Assembly (NCBI RefSeq): GCF_001542775.1
Contig: NZ_CP014145.1
Coordinates: 3,162,001-3,226,000 of the forward strand
Length of the DNA: 64,000 bases
Source: Microterricola viridarii
GTDB taxonomy: Bacteria > Actinomycetota > Actinomycetes > Actinomycetales > Microbacteriaceae
Direction of reading: 5' to 3'
The position numbers and the translations under genes were made by a program. The notes beneath the pieces were generated by a model. That model had not been told where the DNA came from. It worked only from the letters and a program-made list of their open reading frames with translations, and searched no databases. Below are positions 38,958 through 47,034 of this stretch, piece after piece. Each line of letters starts with the position of its first letter. The first letter of the stretch is position 1.

Positions 38958-39739
38958 GCGCGGACAAGGTGGTCTGCGATCAGCTCGGCGGCGCAGACCC
39001 CGTCCTTCACCATCGTCTCGTGGCCGCGCCCCGGGATCTCGACCAGGACCGCCCCGGGAATCAAGCCGGCGACCTCCTCTGCCCAGCCGTGTGGGCACAC
39101 CGGGTCTTCCATGCCGCGGATCACGAGGGTGTGCGCCAGCACGTGGGGCAGCGTCTCCTCGATCCTGTGCGCCATCATGCTGCGCAGCTTCTTGGCGAAC
39201 CAGCGCGGCCCGGCCTTGACGTAGTTCTGAAGGCCGAGTGCGAGCACCTTCGGGCTCTCGCCGACGAGGTCCTGCAGCAGACGCATGGTCTGGCGGCCGA
39301 CCGTGCGTTCGTGCCGGTTCACGGTCGGGGCGATCAGGACGAGCTCTGGGAACAGGTCTGGGGCCTGGCGGGCGGCCTCGGCGACGACCTGGGTACCCAT
39401 CGAGTGCCCCACCAGCACGGGGTGGTCAAGCGAGTGCGCCGTGACGAAGTCGATGAGCAGCCGCCCCATGCCGGCCATCGACAGAGACTCGGCCGGCTCG
39501 GGGGAGTCGCCGAAGCCGGGCAGGTCGATCGCGACGACCCGCCCGTGTGGAAGCAGCGCGTCGCGCAGTTCGGCGAAGTAGGAGATCCCCATGCCGATGC
39601 CGTGCACGAGCAAGAAGGTGTGCTCGGCCGGAATCACGGAGTCGGTGGCGACGACGACGTGGTCACCGAACCGCACCCGTCGAACGCTCATCTCCTCATC
39701 TTCGCCATCCGGGGGAGCCGCAGGCAAGTGGCGCGTCAC
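38954..39739 (-). CDS. Alpha/beta hydrolase
   Basis: A 261-aa hydrolase of the alpha/beta fold: oxyanion loop LLVHGIGMGIS, GFGDSP loop, nucleophile Ser in VGHSMGTQ, acid in IRGMEDPVCP and His in GRGHETM. GTG at 39739 overlaps the marR stop as GTGA; a second start at ATG 39691 (MSVRRVRFGD) is also possible and would drop an acidic N-terminus. The marR-hydrolase-hydrolase run looks like one operon. Confidence 0.87.
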   Translation of the reverse strand: MTRHLPAAPPDGEDEEMSVRRVRFGDHVVVATDSVIPAEHTFLLVHGIGMGISYFAELRDALLPHGRVVAIDLPGFGDSPEPAESLSMAGMGRLLIDFVTAHSLDHPVLVGHSMGTQVVAEAARQAPDLFPELVLIAPTVNRHERTVGRQTMRLLQDLVGESPKVLALGLQNYVKAGPRWFAKKLRSMMAHRIEETLPHVLAHTLVIRGMEDPVCPHGWAEEVAGLIPGAVLVEIPGRGHETMVKDGVCAAELIADHLVRA

Positions 39740-40194
39740 CTGTGGCCCGGCTGGCCGAAGTGAGCCAGCGTCGCGACGGCCTGGTCGACCTGGTGTTGCG
39801 GCAGCTGCGGGGCGTACCCGGCGACAATCGCACGCCCCCGCTCGACGAGGCTTCGGCCGGATGCCGTCAGGCGCACCGTCTTGTCGCGTCGGGACTCCGC
39901 CGACACTGCCGCTGCGACGAGCCCGGCCTGTGCGGCGGCGTCGACGTGCCGGCTGACGCTGCTCTTGTTCACCCCGAGCAGCGAGGCGAGCACCTGCTGG
40001 TTGAGTGCGCAGTCTGGGTCGTCCAGCGTGCAGAGCAGGGCGTAGCGGGTCAGCGGAACGCCGAGCTCCCGCTGCAGCTGTGCGTCGAGGGCCGACTCCA
40101 TTGCGGCCACGGTCTGCCGGGCCTGCAGCCAGAGCGCGATGACCTGCTCCTCCGCACTGAGAGAGAGCGCGGGGGCGATGGGAGTGTTTGCCAT
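39736..40194 (-). CDS. MarR-family transcriptional regulator
   Basis: A 152-aa winged-helix regulator. The recognition helix lies in LGVNKSSVSRHVDAAAQAG and the wing near SAESRRDKTVRLT. Such proteins are usually repressors released by phenolic or oxidant ligands. A TAGAAT hexamer (plus-strand 40201-40206) ends about 6 bp before the ATG and pairs with TTGCAC 16 bp away, so the mRNA is probably leaderless. It heads the hydrolase operon and is divergent from a quinone-reductase-like gene that it may control. Confidence 0.88.
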   Translation of the reverse strand: MANTPIAPALSLSAEEQVIALWLQARQTVAAMESALDAQLQRELGVPLTRYALLCTLDDPDCALNQQVLASLLGVNKSSVSRHVDAAAQAGLVAAAVSAESRRDKTVRLTASGRSLVERGRAIVAGYAPQLPQHQVDQAVATLAHFGQPGHR

Positions 40195-40214
40195 GAGATC
40201 ATTCTAGCGGTTAT

Positions 40215-40245
40215 GGTTGCGCGTGCAACTGTTTCAGGTGAAACC
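40215..40245. promoter_or_regulatory. Candidate MarR operator(s) in the divergent promoter region
   Basis: Two inverted repeats lie side by side: GTTGC-GCGT-GCAAC (40216-40229), which overlaps the marR -35 element, and GTTTCA-GG-TGAAAC (40231-40244). Either could bind the MarR product. The second is one base from a parS core. Confidence 0.6.
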
Positions 40246-40293
40246 GTTTGGGTGGCATCCGCCCACCCGCCTGCACACCACCGAGAGGCTCCC

Positions 40294-40911
40294 ATGCACG
40301 TGCTCGTCGTTTTCGACCACCCCTACGGCGCCGACGCGCACGAGAACCTGCCGCACCGGCGCAGCCTCGCCGCCGCCGCGCTTGCCGCCGTGCGGGGCGG
40401 GCTGCAGGATGCCGGGCACAGCGTCGACGTCGCCGATCTCGCGGTGGAGGGATTCGACCCGGTGATGAGTGCCGCCGAGTTGCGGGCCTGGCGCACCGGC
40501 GGCGAGCCGCGGGCGGATGCGAGCGCGCTGCAGCGCCGGCTCGCCGCGGCCGACCACCTCGTCTTCGTCTTCCCGGTCTGGTGGATGGCGATGCCGGCCG
40601 GCACCAAGGGATTTCTCGACCGGGTACTCGCGAAGGGGTTTGCGTTCGATGAGCCGCGCCTCGGCGGGGCGCTGCGTGGGCGTCTGCATCGCCTGCGCGG
40701 GGTGAGCGTCGTGTCGGTGATGACGACCGATGACGCGCTCTACCGGTGGTGGTTCGGCCGGCCGGCCGCCACGATCCTCGGGCGCGGCACGTTCCGCCTC
40801 ATCGGAGTTCGGCGCTTTCGGCACATCTCGATCGGGCGGTCGACCCAGCGCGGTGCGGCCAGCCGGGAGCGGGCGCTCGCCGGGGTGCGGAGGCGTTTCG
40901 CCGCCCTCTGA
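40294..40911 (+). CDS. NAD(P)H-dependent oxidoreductase (flavodoxin-like fold)
   Basis: A 205-aa protein of the NQO/MdaB/KefF type, FMN- or FAD-binding two-electron reductases of quinones. The start MHVLVVFDHPYGADAHEN is the phosphate-binding loop, and the core motif is VFVFPVWWMAMPAGTKGFLD. ATG at 40294 follows GAGAGG; the long upstream open frame is antisense to other genes and not used. Divergence from marR suggests induction by electrophiles or quinones. Confidence 0.88.
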   Translation: MHVLVVFDHPYGADAHENLPHRRSLAAAALAAVRGGLQDAGHSVDVADLAVEGFDPVMSAAELRAWRTGGEPRADASALQRRLAAADHLVFVFPVWWMAMPAGTKGFLDRVLAKGFAFDEPRLGGALRGRLHRLRGVSVVSVMTTDDALYRWWFGRPAATILGRGTFRLIGVRRFRHISIGRSTQRGAASRERALAGVRRRFAAL

Positions 40912-40960
40912 CGGCCGCGGGCGGTCAGGCGGTGGCGCCCGCGCCCGGTAGCGTCGAGGT

Positions 40961-41860
40961 ATGAGTGTTTCACCGCCCCCGTTCGGCCTGCTGCTCGATG
41001 TTGATGGGCCGATCGCCAGCCCGATCACCCGCACGATCGCGATCGAGTCGATCGTCAGCGACCTGGTGACGCTGGCGGATGCCGGCATCCCGATCGTCTT
41101 CAACACGGGGCGTTCCGACGCCTTCCTGCGCGCGGAGGTCGTCGCCCCGCTCGTGGCCGCCGGCCTGCCGGCGCACGCCCGGGTGTTCGCCGTCTGCGAG
41201 AAGGGGGCCGTCTGGTTTCCGATCACGCCGGCCGGTGCCGGCGAGATCGAGGTCTCGAGCGAGCTGGCCGTTCCGGCCGCCTACGGCGCGGCGATCGAGG
41301 AACTCGTGGCGACGAGCTTCTCAGAGCACATGTTCTTCGACCAGACCAAGCGGGCCATGGTCTCGGTCGAGCAGCACAAGCACGTCGAGAGCTCCGACTA
41401 CCGCGGCAGCCAGGCCGATTTCGACGCGGCGGCCTTCGCCGAGATGGCCCGGCACGGGCTCGGCGTCGAGCACAACGGCGTGACCGCGGCGGGATCCGCC
41501 GGCGAGATCGGCTACCGGGTCGACTCGACCATCATCTCCACAGACGTTGAATCAATTCAGCTCGGCAAGGACCTCGGCGCGATGCGCGCGATCGAGATGC
41601 TGCGCCCGAACGGGCCGCTGCCGCTGCAGTGGCGCACCGTCGGCGACTCGCGCACCGACTACGCAATGGCTGATTGGCTGCACGAGCAGGGATATTCTGT
41701 TGCTCACGTCGACGTGCGACCAGCCGACGGCGTGCCGGAGACACCGTACCCGGTGCTCACGGCGGGGGATTTGATTCATGATGAGGCCGGCGCGGCGTTC
41801 CTTGCCCGCTGGGTCGAGATGGTGCGCGGCACGGCCGCGCAGGACGGAGACGTGCGATGA
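40961..41860 (+). CDS. HAD-superfamily hydrolase
   Basis: A 299-aa HAD protein. Motif I is LLLDVDGPI (nucleophile and acid aspartates) and motif II FNTGRSD; motif IV is VGDSRTDYAMAD, close to the C-terminus. The cap region between them places it near the Cof or trehalose/sucrose-phosphatase groups; the substrate is not known. It overlaps the next gene by 4 bp (ATGA). Confidence 0.83.
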   Translation: MSVSPPPFGLLLDVDGPIASPITRTIAIESIVSDLVTLADAGIPIVFNTGRSDAFLRAEVVAPLVAAGLPAHARVFAVCEKGAVWFPITPAGAGEIEVSSELAVPAAYGAAIEELVATSFSEHMFFDQTKRAMVSVEQHKHVESSDYRGSQADFDAAAFAEMARHGLGVEHNGVTAAGSAGEIGYRVDSTIISTDVESIQLGKDLGAMRAIEMLRPNGPLPLQWRTVGDSRTDYAMADWLHEQGYSVAHVDVRPADGVPETPYPVLTAGDLIHDEAGAAFLARWVEMVRGTAAQDGDVR

Positions 41861-42714
41861 GCTTCAGCACCACGAATGGCACGCTGCCGGCCGCCGGTTG
41901 GTACGCCGACCCGCAGGATGCCGCGCAGCTGCGCTGGTGGGATGGCTCCCAGTGGACGACGCACACGTCGCCGGTGCCGGAGCCCGTCGCCACCCCGGAA
42001 CTGCCCGCCATCCCCAAGTACGGAGAGTACGTGGCGCCGGCTGTGCAGCCGTACGGCACGAACTCCTACGCCGAGCAGCGCTACGCGGCGCAGCCGCCTG
42101 TCGCTCCGTCATCCATCGCCCCGGCGTCTGCCGCGCAGCAGGCTGCCGCTCAGCCCTACACCGGGCAGACCCATGCGGCGCAGCCGTACACCGTGCACTC
42201 GTACTCGGCGCAGCCGTACTCGATGTCGGCTGGCAACTCGCGCGTGGCCGAGGGAACCCCGACAGCCGGCTGGCAGATCTGGGCCATGGCGCTGGTGCCC
42301 ATCGTCTCGCTGCTTCTCCTGTTCACCTGGGACATCGAGTCGTACGTGCGCACGTCGATCGACAACCCGGCGACGGCCGACGCGGTGCTGCTGGACCCCG
42401 GCTACCTGCTGGTCACATTCGGCAGCTGGGTGCTCGCCGCCGCCTTGATCGTGTTCGCCGTGCTGGACTGGCGCTGGCTCGGCCAGCAGGGCTACCCGCA
42501 GCGATTCCACTGGGCGTGGGCGATTCTCGGCAGCCTGATCTACATGATCGGACGCGCGGTTGTGGTCAAGCGCCAGGCCGGGAAGGGTCTCGCCCCGATG
42601 TGGGTCGCGATCATCGTCAACGTGCTCAGCGTGGTCCTCGCACTCGTGTGGACGATCCAGATGATCGACACGATTCTCGGTGGGGCGATGCTGACGCCGG
42701 GCATCGCCTCTTAG
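41857..42714 (+). CDS. DUF2510-containing membrane protein
   Basis: A 285-aa protein. The N-terminal 35 residues are a DUF2510 motif (AGWYADPQDAAQLRWWDGSQW). A Gln/Tyr/Pro/Ala-rich linker follows (repeated AAQPYT and SAQPYS), then about four membrane helices, including IWAMALVPIVSLLLLFTW and FGSWVLAAALIVFAVL. The function is not known; DUF2510 is frequent in actinobacterial membrane proteins. Confidence 0.82.
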   Translation: MSFSTTNGTLPAAGWYADPQDAAQLRWWDGSQWTTHTSPVPEPVATPELPAIPKYGEYVAPAVQPYGTNSYAEQRYAAQPPVAPSSIAPASAAQQAAAQPYTGQTHAAQPYTVHSYSAQPYSMSAGNSRVAEGTPTAGWQIWAMALVPIVSLLLLFTWDIESYVRTSIDNPATADAVLLDPGYLLVTFGSWVLAAALIVFAVLDWRWLGQQGYPQRFHWAWAILGSLIYMIGRAVVVKRQAGKGLAPMWVAIIVNVLSVVLALVWTIQMIDTILGGAMLTPGIAS

Positions 42715-42782
42715 GCTTCAGCGTCGGGCTTCCAGCCGGGCTCCTCTCCGAAGAGTGGGTCGGCGGCGCGGGCCTCAGCGAC

Positions 42783-43784
42783 CTAGGGCCGGTTGCCCGC
42801 CACGACCGCATTGTGCAGGCGGTCGGGGTCAACGCCGAAACGGCCGGCCTCCATCACATTGGTGAGCAGGGTGAAGCACACGCCCTGCTCCGGGTACACC
42901 CAGAACTCGCAGCTACCCCAGCCGCGGTGCCCGTAGCCGTCGGCGGCGAGCAGCGAGGGGGCGTCGCGGCGCAGCCGCACGCCGAGGCCCCACGCCTCGC
43001 CGGGGGCGCCCGGCGCCGGCGTCATCACGGGCAGGCCGAGTGTGCGCGGGCGCTGCATGGCCGCCACCGTGGCCGGGTGCAACAGCGCTCCGTCTCCGCG
43101 CCCGTCCTCGCCGAGCAGCGAACGGCCGAGAGCCAGCAGATCCTCTGCGCGGGCGTAGCCACCGGCTCCGGGGTGCTGCAGGCGCTGCATGCCCTCGTAG
43201 TCGAGGCCCACGTCGTCCGCACCGTAGATCGGGTGCGGGTCACAGCCGGCGTCGAACGTGAATCCGGCTGCGCCGGCATCCGCCACCAGCTCGGCGACGG
43301 ACTGCTGCCACGGCCGGGCGTCAGCCTGCTCGATCATGGCCGCGATGCCCTCGAAGGCGAGTGAGGAGTAGCGCACGGCCTGGCCGGCGCCGAACTCGGC
43401 GCCCGTGCCGATCAGGTCGGCGCGGAGCCCGGCCGGCGAGGCGATGTTGGGGTCGCTGATGCCCGAGCTGTGGCTGAGCAGGTGGCGCAACTCGACGACG
43501 TCGCTGCGGTTGGCGCCGAAGCCGGGCACGGCGTTGCTCAGTGGGTCGGTCAGCGAGAGCCGTCCCCGTTCCACGGCGCGCAGGGCCGTCATGGCCACGA
43601 CCGGCTTGGTCACCGAGAACAACGGGAAGTAGTCGTCGACGGCTGCCGACCGCTGCCCGCTCGCACCGAACGCCACGAGCTCCTGCACGCCGTCGGCCGT
43701 TGCGATGCCGAGCACCGCGGTCGGCAGCCTTCCGGCCTCGACGTGTGTGCGGGCCCAGTCGACGGCGTAGCCGTGGTTGCTCAT
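42783..43784 (-). CDS. Serine hydrolase (class C beta-lactamase / esterase family)
   Basis: A 333-aa soluble protein of the beta-lactamase family. The SxxK motif is SVTKPVV (near residue 57), YxS is seen as RYSSLAFEG, and GHRGWGS replaces the KTG box. There is no signal peptide, so it is probably a cytoplasmic esterase or peptidase. The reading frame continues past its TAG for 24 codons (VAEARAADPLFGEEPGWKPD and a few more residues) to a TAA at 42711-42713, suggesting the ancestral protein was longer. Confidence 0.85.
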   Translation of the reverse strand: MSNHGYAVDWARTHVEAGRLPTAVLGIATADGVQELVAFGASGQRSAAVDDYFPLFSVTKPVVAMTALRAVERGRLSLTDPLSNAVPGFGANRSDVVELRHLLSHSSGISDPNIASPAGLRADLIGTGAEFGAGQAVRYSSLAFEGIAAMIEQADARPWQQSVAELVADAGAAGFTFDAGCDPHPIYGADDVGLDYEGMQRLQHPGAGGYARAEDLLALGRSLLGEDGRGDGALLHPATVAAMQRPRTLGLPVMTPAPGAPGEAWGLGVRLRRDAPSLLAADGYGHRGWGSCEFWVYPEQGVCFTLLTNVMEAGRFGVDPDRLHNAVVAGNRP

Positions 43785-43861
43785 GTGTTCCTCTCGTCGT
43801 GCAGCTCCGGCTCGCCGTGCGTGCGCTGTCTCTGGAAGAGTAGCGCGGCGGGCCCGGCCGC

Positions 43862-44248
43862 TCAGGCGAGCAGGGCGATCAGCAGCAGAACCAGGCCGAT
43901 CAGCGGCGCAGCCAGCTGCACGAGGGCGGCGCGGAGTAGGCGGCGGTCAGAGGCCAGCAGCACGAGGCCGGCCGCCACCATCGAGCCGGCCCCGGCGAAC
44001 AGCAGGGCAGCGCCGGGGGCGAGGGCGCCCGAGCTCGCGAAGCCGATGCCGACGGCGACAATGATGGCGAGGAACAGGTTGTAGAAACCCTGGTTGAAGG
44101 CGAGCTGCCGGGTGGTGGCGGCATCCGCCTCGCTCGTGCCGAAGGTGCGCCGGGTGGCCGGTGCCGTCCAGCGCAGTGACTCCAGCACGAAGATGTAGAC
44201 GTGGATCAGGGCGGCGATGGCGAGCAAGATCAGGCTGAGTGCGAGCAT
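43862..44248 (-). CDS. DUF1304 membrane protein
   Basis: A 128-aa protein with four membrane helices: 4-22, 55-72, 80-98 and 108-127. The family signature is visible in HVYIFVLESLRW, RRTFGTS and NQGFYNLFLA. Its function is unknown. It stands alone and faces the DUF2804 gene tail to head. Confidence 0.87.
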   Translation of the reverse strand: MLALSLILLAIAALIHVYIFVLESLRWTAPATRRTFGTSEADAATTRQLAFNQGFYNLFLAIIVAVGIGFASSGALAPGAALLFAGAGSMVAAGLVLLASDRRLLRAALVQLAAPLIGLVLLLIALLA

Positions 44249-44305
44249 ATAGTCATTCTTGCCTGCCCTGCCGCCGCTGCGGTAGTCCGGGCCGCCCGCG
44301 GCCCG

Positions 44306-45352
44306 CTACCAGCGGTTGTGCACGTGCTCGGCCCAGCCGTAGACGCCGTCGACCCGCAGCACCGTGCCGTTCTCGTCGACCGCCGTGCCGGTGTAGCTGC
44401 CGAAGCACTGGTGCGTCTCGGATCCGATGACGAGCATGTTCGTCTGCGATGACCGGTCGAACTCGGGCGTGAAGAGGAGGTCGAGGTGCTCGCCGCGGAT
44501 GCGCCACGGCGCCAGGAAGTCGCTGGTCGAGTACTCCCAGACCAGCTCGTCGCCGTACTTGGTTAGCCGGCCGTCGACGCTGAGCGAGTTCTCGGTGGAA
44601 CCGGTGCCGGCCGTCCACTTGCCGCCGAGCTGCAGGCCGATCCGCTTGCCGTCGACGATGCCGGATGCCGCGCCCCAGTTCCAGGTCATCGAGTAGGGCC
44701 AGCGGCCCCGGCCGTGGTCGAGCGTCGCCCAGGATTCCCCGGCCGTCAGCTCGTGCCGCACGCCGTCGACGGTGACGCTGCCGTGGGCAGGGCGGGCGAC
44801 ATCCTTGACCGTGTACTGGAACAGCCGCTCGTTCCACGGCACCACGACGCCCATGCCCTCGTGGCCGGTCGGCCGCTCGGCCACGATGTCGATGCTCACC
44901 CGGGCCGAGGCGGCGCGCAGCCGGGTGCCGCCGCGCCCGGCATCCGCGGTGCCGGCCTCACGTTCGTCGATGTCGATCGAGAGCGTCTTGGTGCGGGCCC
45001 TCGCGGGGCCGGCGCCGAGGGTGCCCGGCAGCGTCGCGCTGCCGCTCAGCGGGCTGATCGCGACGAGGTCGACCTCCTCGCCGGTTGCGCGGTCCTTCAC
45101 CCAGAGCTGGTGCAGGCTCGCGTAGTCCAGGCTCGACACCGTGACGCCCACGATGTGCGTGGGCGAGGTGACCGCCCAGTACTCCCAGCGCTTGTTGCGC
45201 CCCCAGCCGTAGGCGCCCCGGCCGATCCCGTCGGTCAGGAGCAGCGGATGCCGCGCCCAGCCGACCGCGGCCGGGTTCAGCTTGCCGTTCGGCAGGCAGA
45301 GCGGGGTGGGCACCGTGATTTCGCGCTCGGTGGTGGTCTGGGTGCGCGTCAT
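44306..45352 (-). CDS. DUF2804 protein
   Basis: A 348-aa soluble protein rich in tryptophan and glycine. Segments such as GRNKRWEYWAV, MTWNWGAASGIVDGKRIGLQ and LLFTPEFDR match the DUF2804 family as I remember it, a beta-rich lipocalin-like fold with no known role. Its start lies 36 bp from the next gene on the same strand. Confidence 0.85.
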   Translation of the reverse strand: MTRTQTTTEREITVPTPLCLPNGKLNPAAVGWARHPLLLTDGIGRGAYGWGRNKRWEYWAVTSPTHIVGVTVSSLDYASLHQLWVKDRATGEEVDLVAISPLSGSATLPGTLGAGPARARTKTLSIDIDEREAGTADAGRGGTRLRAASARVSIDIVAERPTGHEGMGVVVPWNERLFQYTVKDVARPAHGSVTVDGVRHELTAGESWATLDHGRGRWPYSMTWNWGAASGIVDGKRIGLQLGGKWTAGTGSTENSLSVDGRLTKYGDELVWEYSTSDFLAPWRIRGEHLDLLFTPEFDRSSQTNMLVIGSETHQCFGSYTGTAVDENGTVLRVDGVYGWAEHVHNRW

Positions 45353-45388
45353 GGTGAACTCCGTTGTTCGTGGTGGCGGGCGAGGAAT

Positions 45389-46075
45389 CTAGCCGAGCAG
45401 CTTCTTCGCGAGCTGGTCGGCCGAGTACACGGTGGCGTAGGCGTCGGCGGCCTCGGCGGGGGAGCCGTAGCCCCATTCGACGAGGATCGTCGGCAGGCCG
45501 TTGGCCGCCGCTCCGATGGTGTCGTAGCTGCGGTCGCCGACCATCACCGCGCGGGAGACGTCGTGCCCCTGCTCGCGCAGCCGGCGCAGGGCCTCTGCAA
45601 CGATGTCGGCCTTGGCGCTGCGGCTCTCATCCTCGGTGGCACCGCAGATCACGTCGAAGTTCTCGGCCAGGCCGAAGGCCTCGAGGATGCGCGTCGCGAC
45701 GGTCTCCGGCTTGCTCGTGGCCAGGGCCAGCGGAACGCCGGCCGTCTTGATGCGCTCGATCAGCCCGGCGACGCCGGGGAAGACGGCGGTGTCGAGAGCG
45801 GAGCCGTTGTAGTCGGCGCGGTAGACGCGGATGGCCTCCCACGCCTCGTCCTCGCTCATGCCCGCGCGGGTGCGGAAGGAGTCCAGCAGCGGCGGGCCGA
45901 CGTAGGCGAGCAGCTCGGCGGCATCCGGAACGGGCCGGCCGAGGGCCTCGAAGGTGCGGGCCAGGGAGGCGGTGATGCCGGGGGCGGAATCGGTGATGGT
46001 TCCGTCGAGGTCGAACAGGATGGCGGACCAGACGGTCGTCGCCGTGGGGGGTGTAGTCAAAATGGGGGTGCTCAC
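45389..46075 (-). CDS. HAD phosphatase, Gph / phosphoglycolate-phosphatase type
   Basis: A 228-aa HAD enzyme with an alpha-helical cap. Motif I is LFDLDGTITDS, motif II ALATSKP, and motif IV MVGDRSYDTIGA with the conserved lysine in SAKADIV. Closest by features to phosphoglycolate phosphatase (Gph) or pyrophosphatase PpaX; the substrate is not certain. Confidence 0.88.
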   Translation of the reverse strand: MSTPILTTPPTATTVWSAILFDLDGTITDSAPGITASLARTFEALGRPVPDAAELLAYVGPPLLDSFRTRAGMSEDEAWEAIRVYRADYNGSALDTAVFPGVAGLIERIKTAGVPLALATSKPETVATRILEAFGLAENFDVICGATEDESRSAKADIVAEALRRLREQGHDVSRAVMVGDRSYDTIGAAANGLPTILVEWGYGSPAEAADAYATVYSADQLAKKLLG

Positions 46076-46099
46076 CGGGCCATCCTACGGTTTGGCCGC

Positions 46100-46229
46100 T
46101 GGGAGTCGCCTCTTTGACGCCCCGAGGATGCGCCGTTGGGAGTCGCCTCTTTGACGCCCCGAGGCTGCGGCGTTGGGCGCCGCTTCGTTGACGCCCCGAG
46201 GATGCGCCGTTGGGCGCCGCCCCGAGCGC
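46100..46229. repeat. 37-bp tandem direct repeat
   Basis: Units begin at 46100, 46137, 46174 and 46211, exactly 37 bp apart. They share GACGCCCCGAGG and TGCGCCGTTGGG; the first two are nearly identical and the later ones diverge. The last, partial unit ends at the nucS stop codon. Confidence 0.9.
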
Positions 46230-46232
46230 TGC

Positions 46233-46928
46233 CTAGAAGAGGCGGTGGTGGCCGTCGTCCATGCCGCGCATGGCGTCGTAGTCGAGCACGAGGCAACGGA
46301 TGCCGCGGTCCTCGGCCAGCGTGCGCGCCTGCGGCTTGATCTCCTGCGCGGCGAAGACGCCCTGCACCGGTGCGAGGTGGGGGTCGCGGTTCATCAGCTC
46401 GAGGTACCGGGTCAGCTGCTCGACACCGTCGATATCGCCGCGGCGCTTGAGCTCGACCGCGACAGCGCCTCCGGCGGCATCCCGAGCCAGGATGTCGACG
46501 GGCCCGATCGCCGTCATGTACTCGCGGCGCACCAGCGTGTGGCCGTAGCCGAGCAGCTCGATCTGCTCGGCGAGCAGCTTCTGCAGGTGGGCTTCGACGC
46601 CGTCCTTCTGCAGGCCGGGGTCGATGCCGAGCGGGTGGTCGCTGTCGTGCTCGACCTCGTAGATGCTGACCACGAGCTTGTCGGCGGTCTTGGTGTGGGT
46701 GACCGTCCAGAGCTCGGTGATGCCGGCCTCGGCCTGTTCGGCGCTCGGCTCGCTCGCGGCGAGGGTGCACGGCGGGCTCATCCAGTTGAGCGGCTTGTAG
46801 CTGCCACCGTCGGAGTGCACGAGCAGGCTGCCGTCGGCCTTGACCATCAGCAGGCGCTTCGCGAGCGGCAGGTGGGCGGCGAGACGACCGGCATAGTCGA
46901 CGGAACAGGTAGCAATGACAAGGCGCAC
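46233..46928 (-). CDS. nucS: Mismatch-specific endonuclease NucS (EndoMS)
   Basis: A 231-aa NucS, which replaces MutS/MutL in most actinobacteria by cutting both strands at G-T, G-G and T-T mismatches. The nuclease core is GPVDILARD and [19 protein letters not shown], with the catalytic Asp, Glu and Lys. The C-terminal RLF end fits a beta-clamp contact. It is followed by the 37-bp repeats. Confidence 0.95.
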   Translation of the reverse strand: MRLVIATCSVDYAGRLAAHLPLAKRLLMVKADGSLLVHSDGGSYKPLNWMSPPCTLAASEPSAEQAEAGITELWTVTHTKTADKLVVSIYEVEHDSDHPLGIDPGLQKDGVEAHLQKLLAEQIELLGYGHTLVRREYMTAIGPVDILARDAAGGAVAVELKRRGDIDGVEQLTRYLELMNRDPHLAPVQGVFAAQEIKPQARTLAEDRGIRCLVLDYDAMRGMDDGHHRLF

Positions 46929-47034
46929 CGTCCGAGTTTAGACGGCGCGATGCGCAGCATCGCGAAAGGCGGCAGCCCGCACTCAGGAATCCTGCGATTC
47001 AGTGAACGAAGCTCGAACGCTGCTGCGGCGGCGC

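Noticed and set aside
40230-40245. A fifth parS site
   Set aside because: GTTTCAGGTGAAAC lacks the central CG of parS; a regulator operator is more likely in this divergent promoter.
46100-46229. Possible CRISPR array from the 37-bp period
   Set aside because: The repeat is head-to-tail without spacers.
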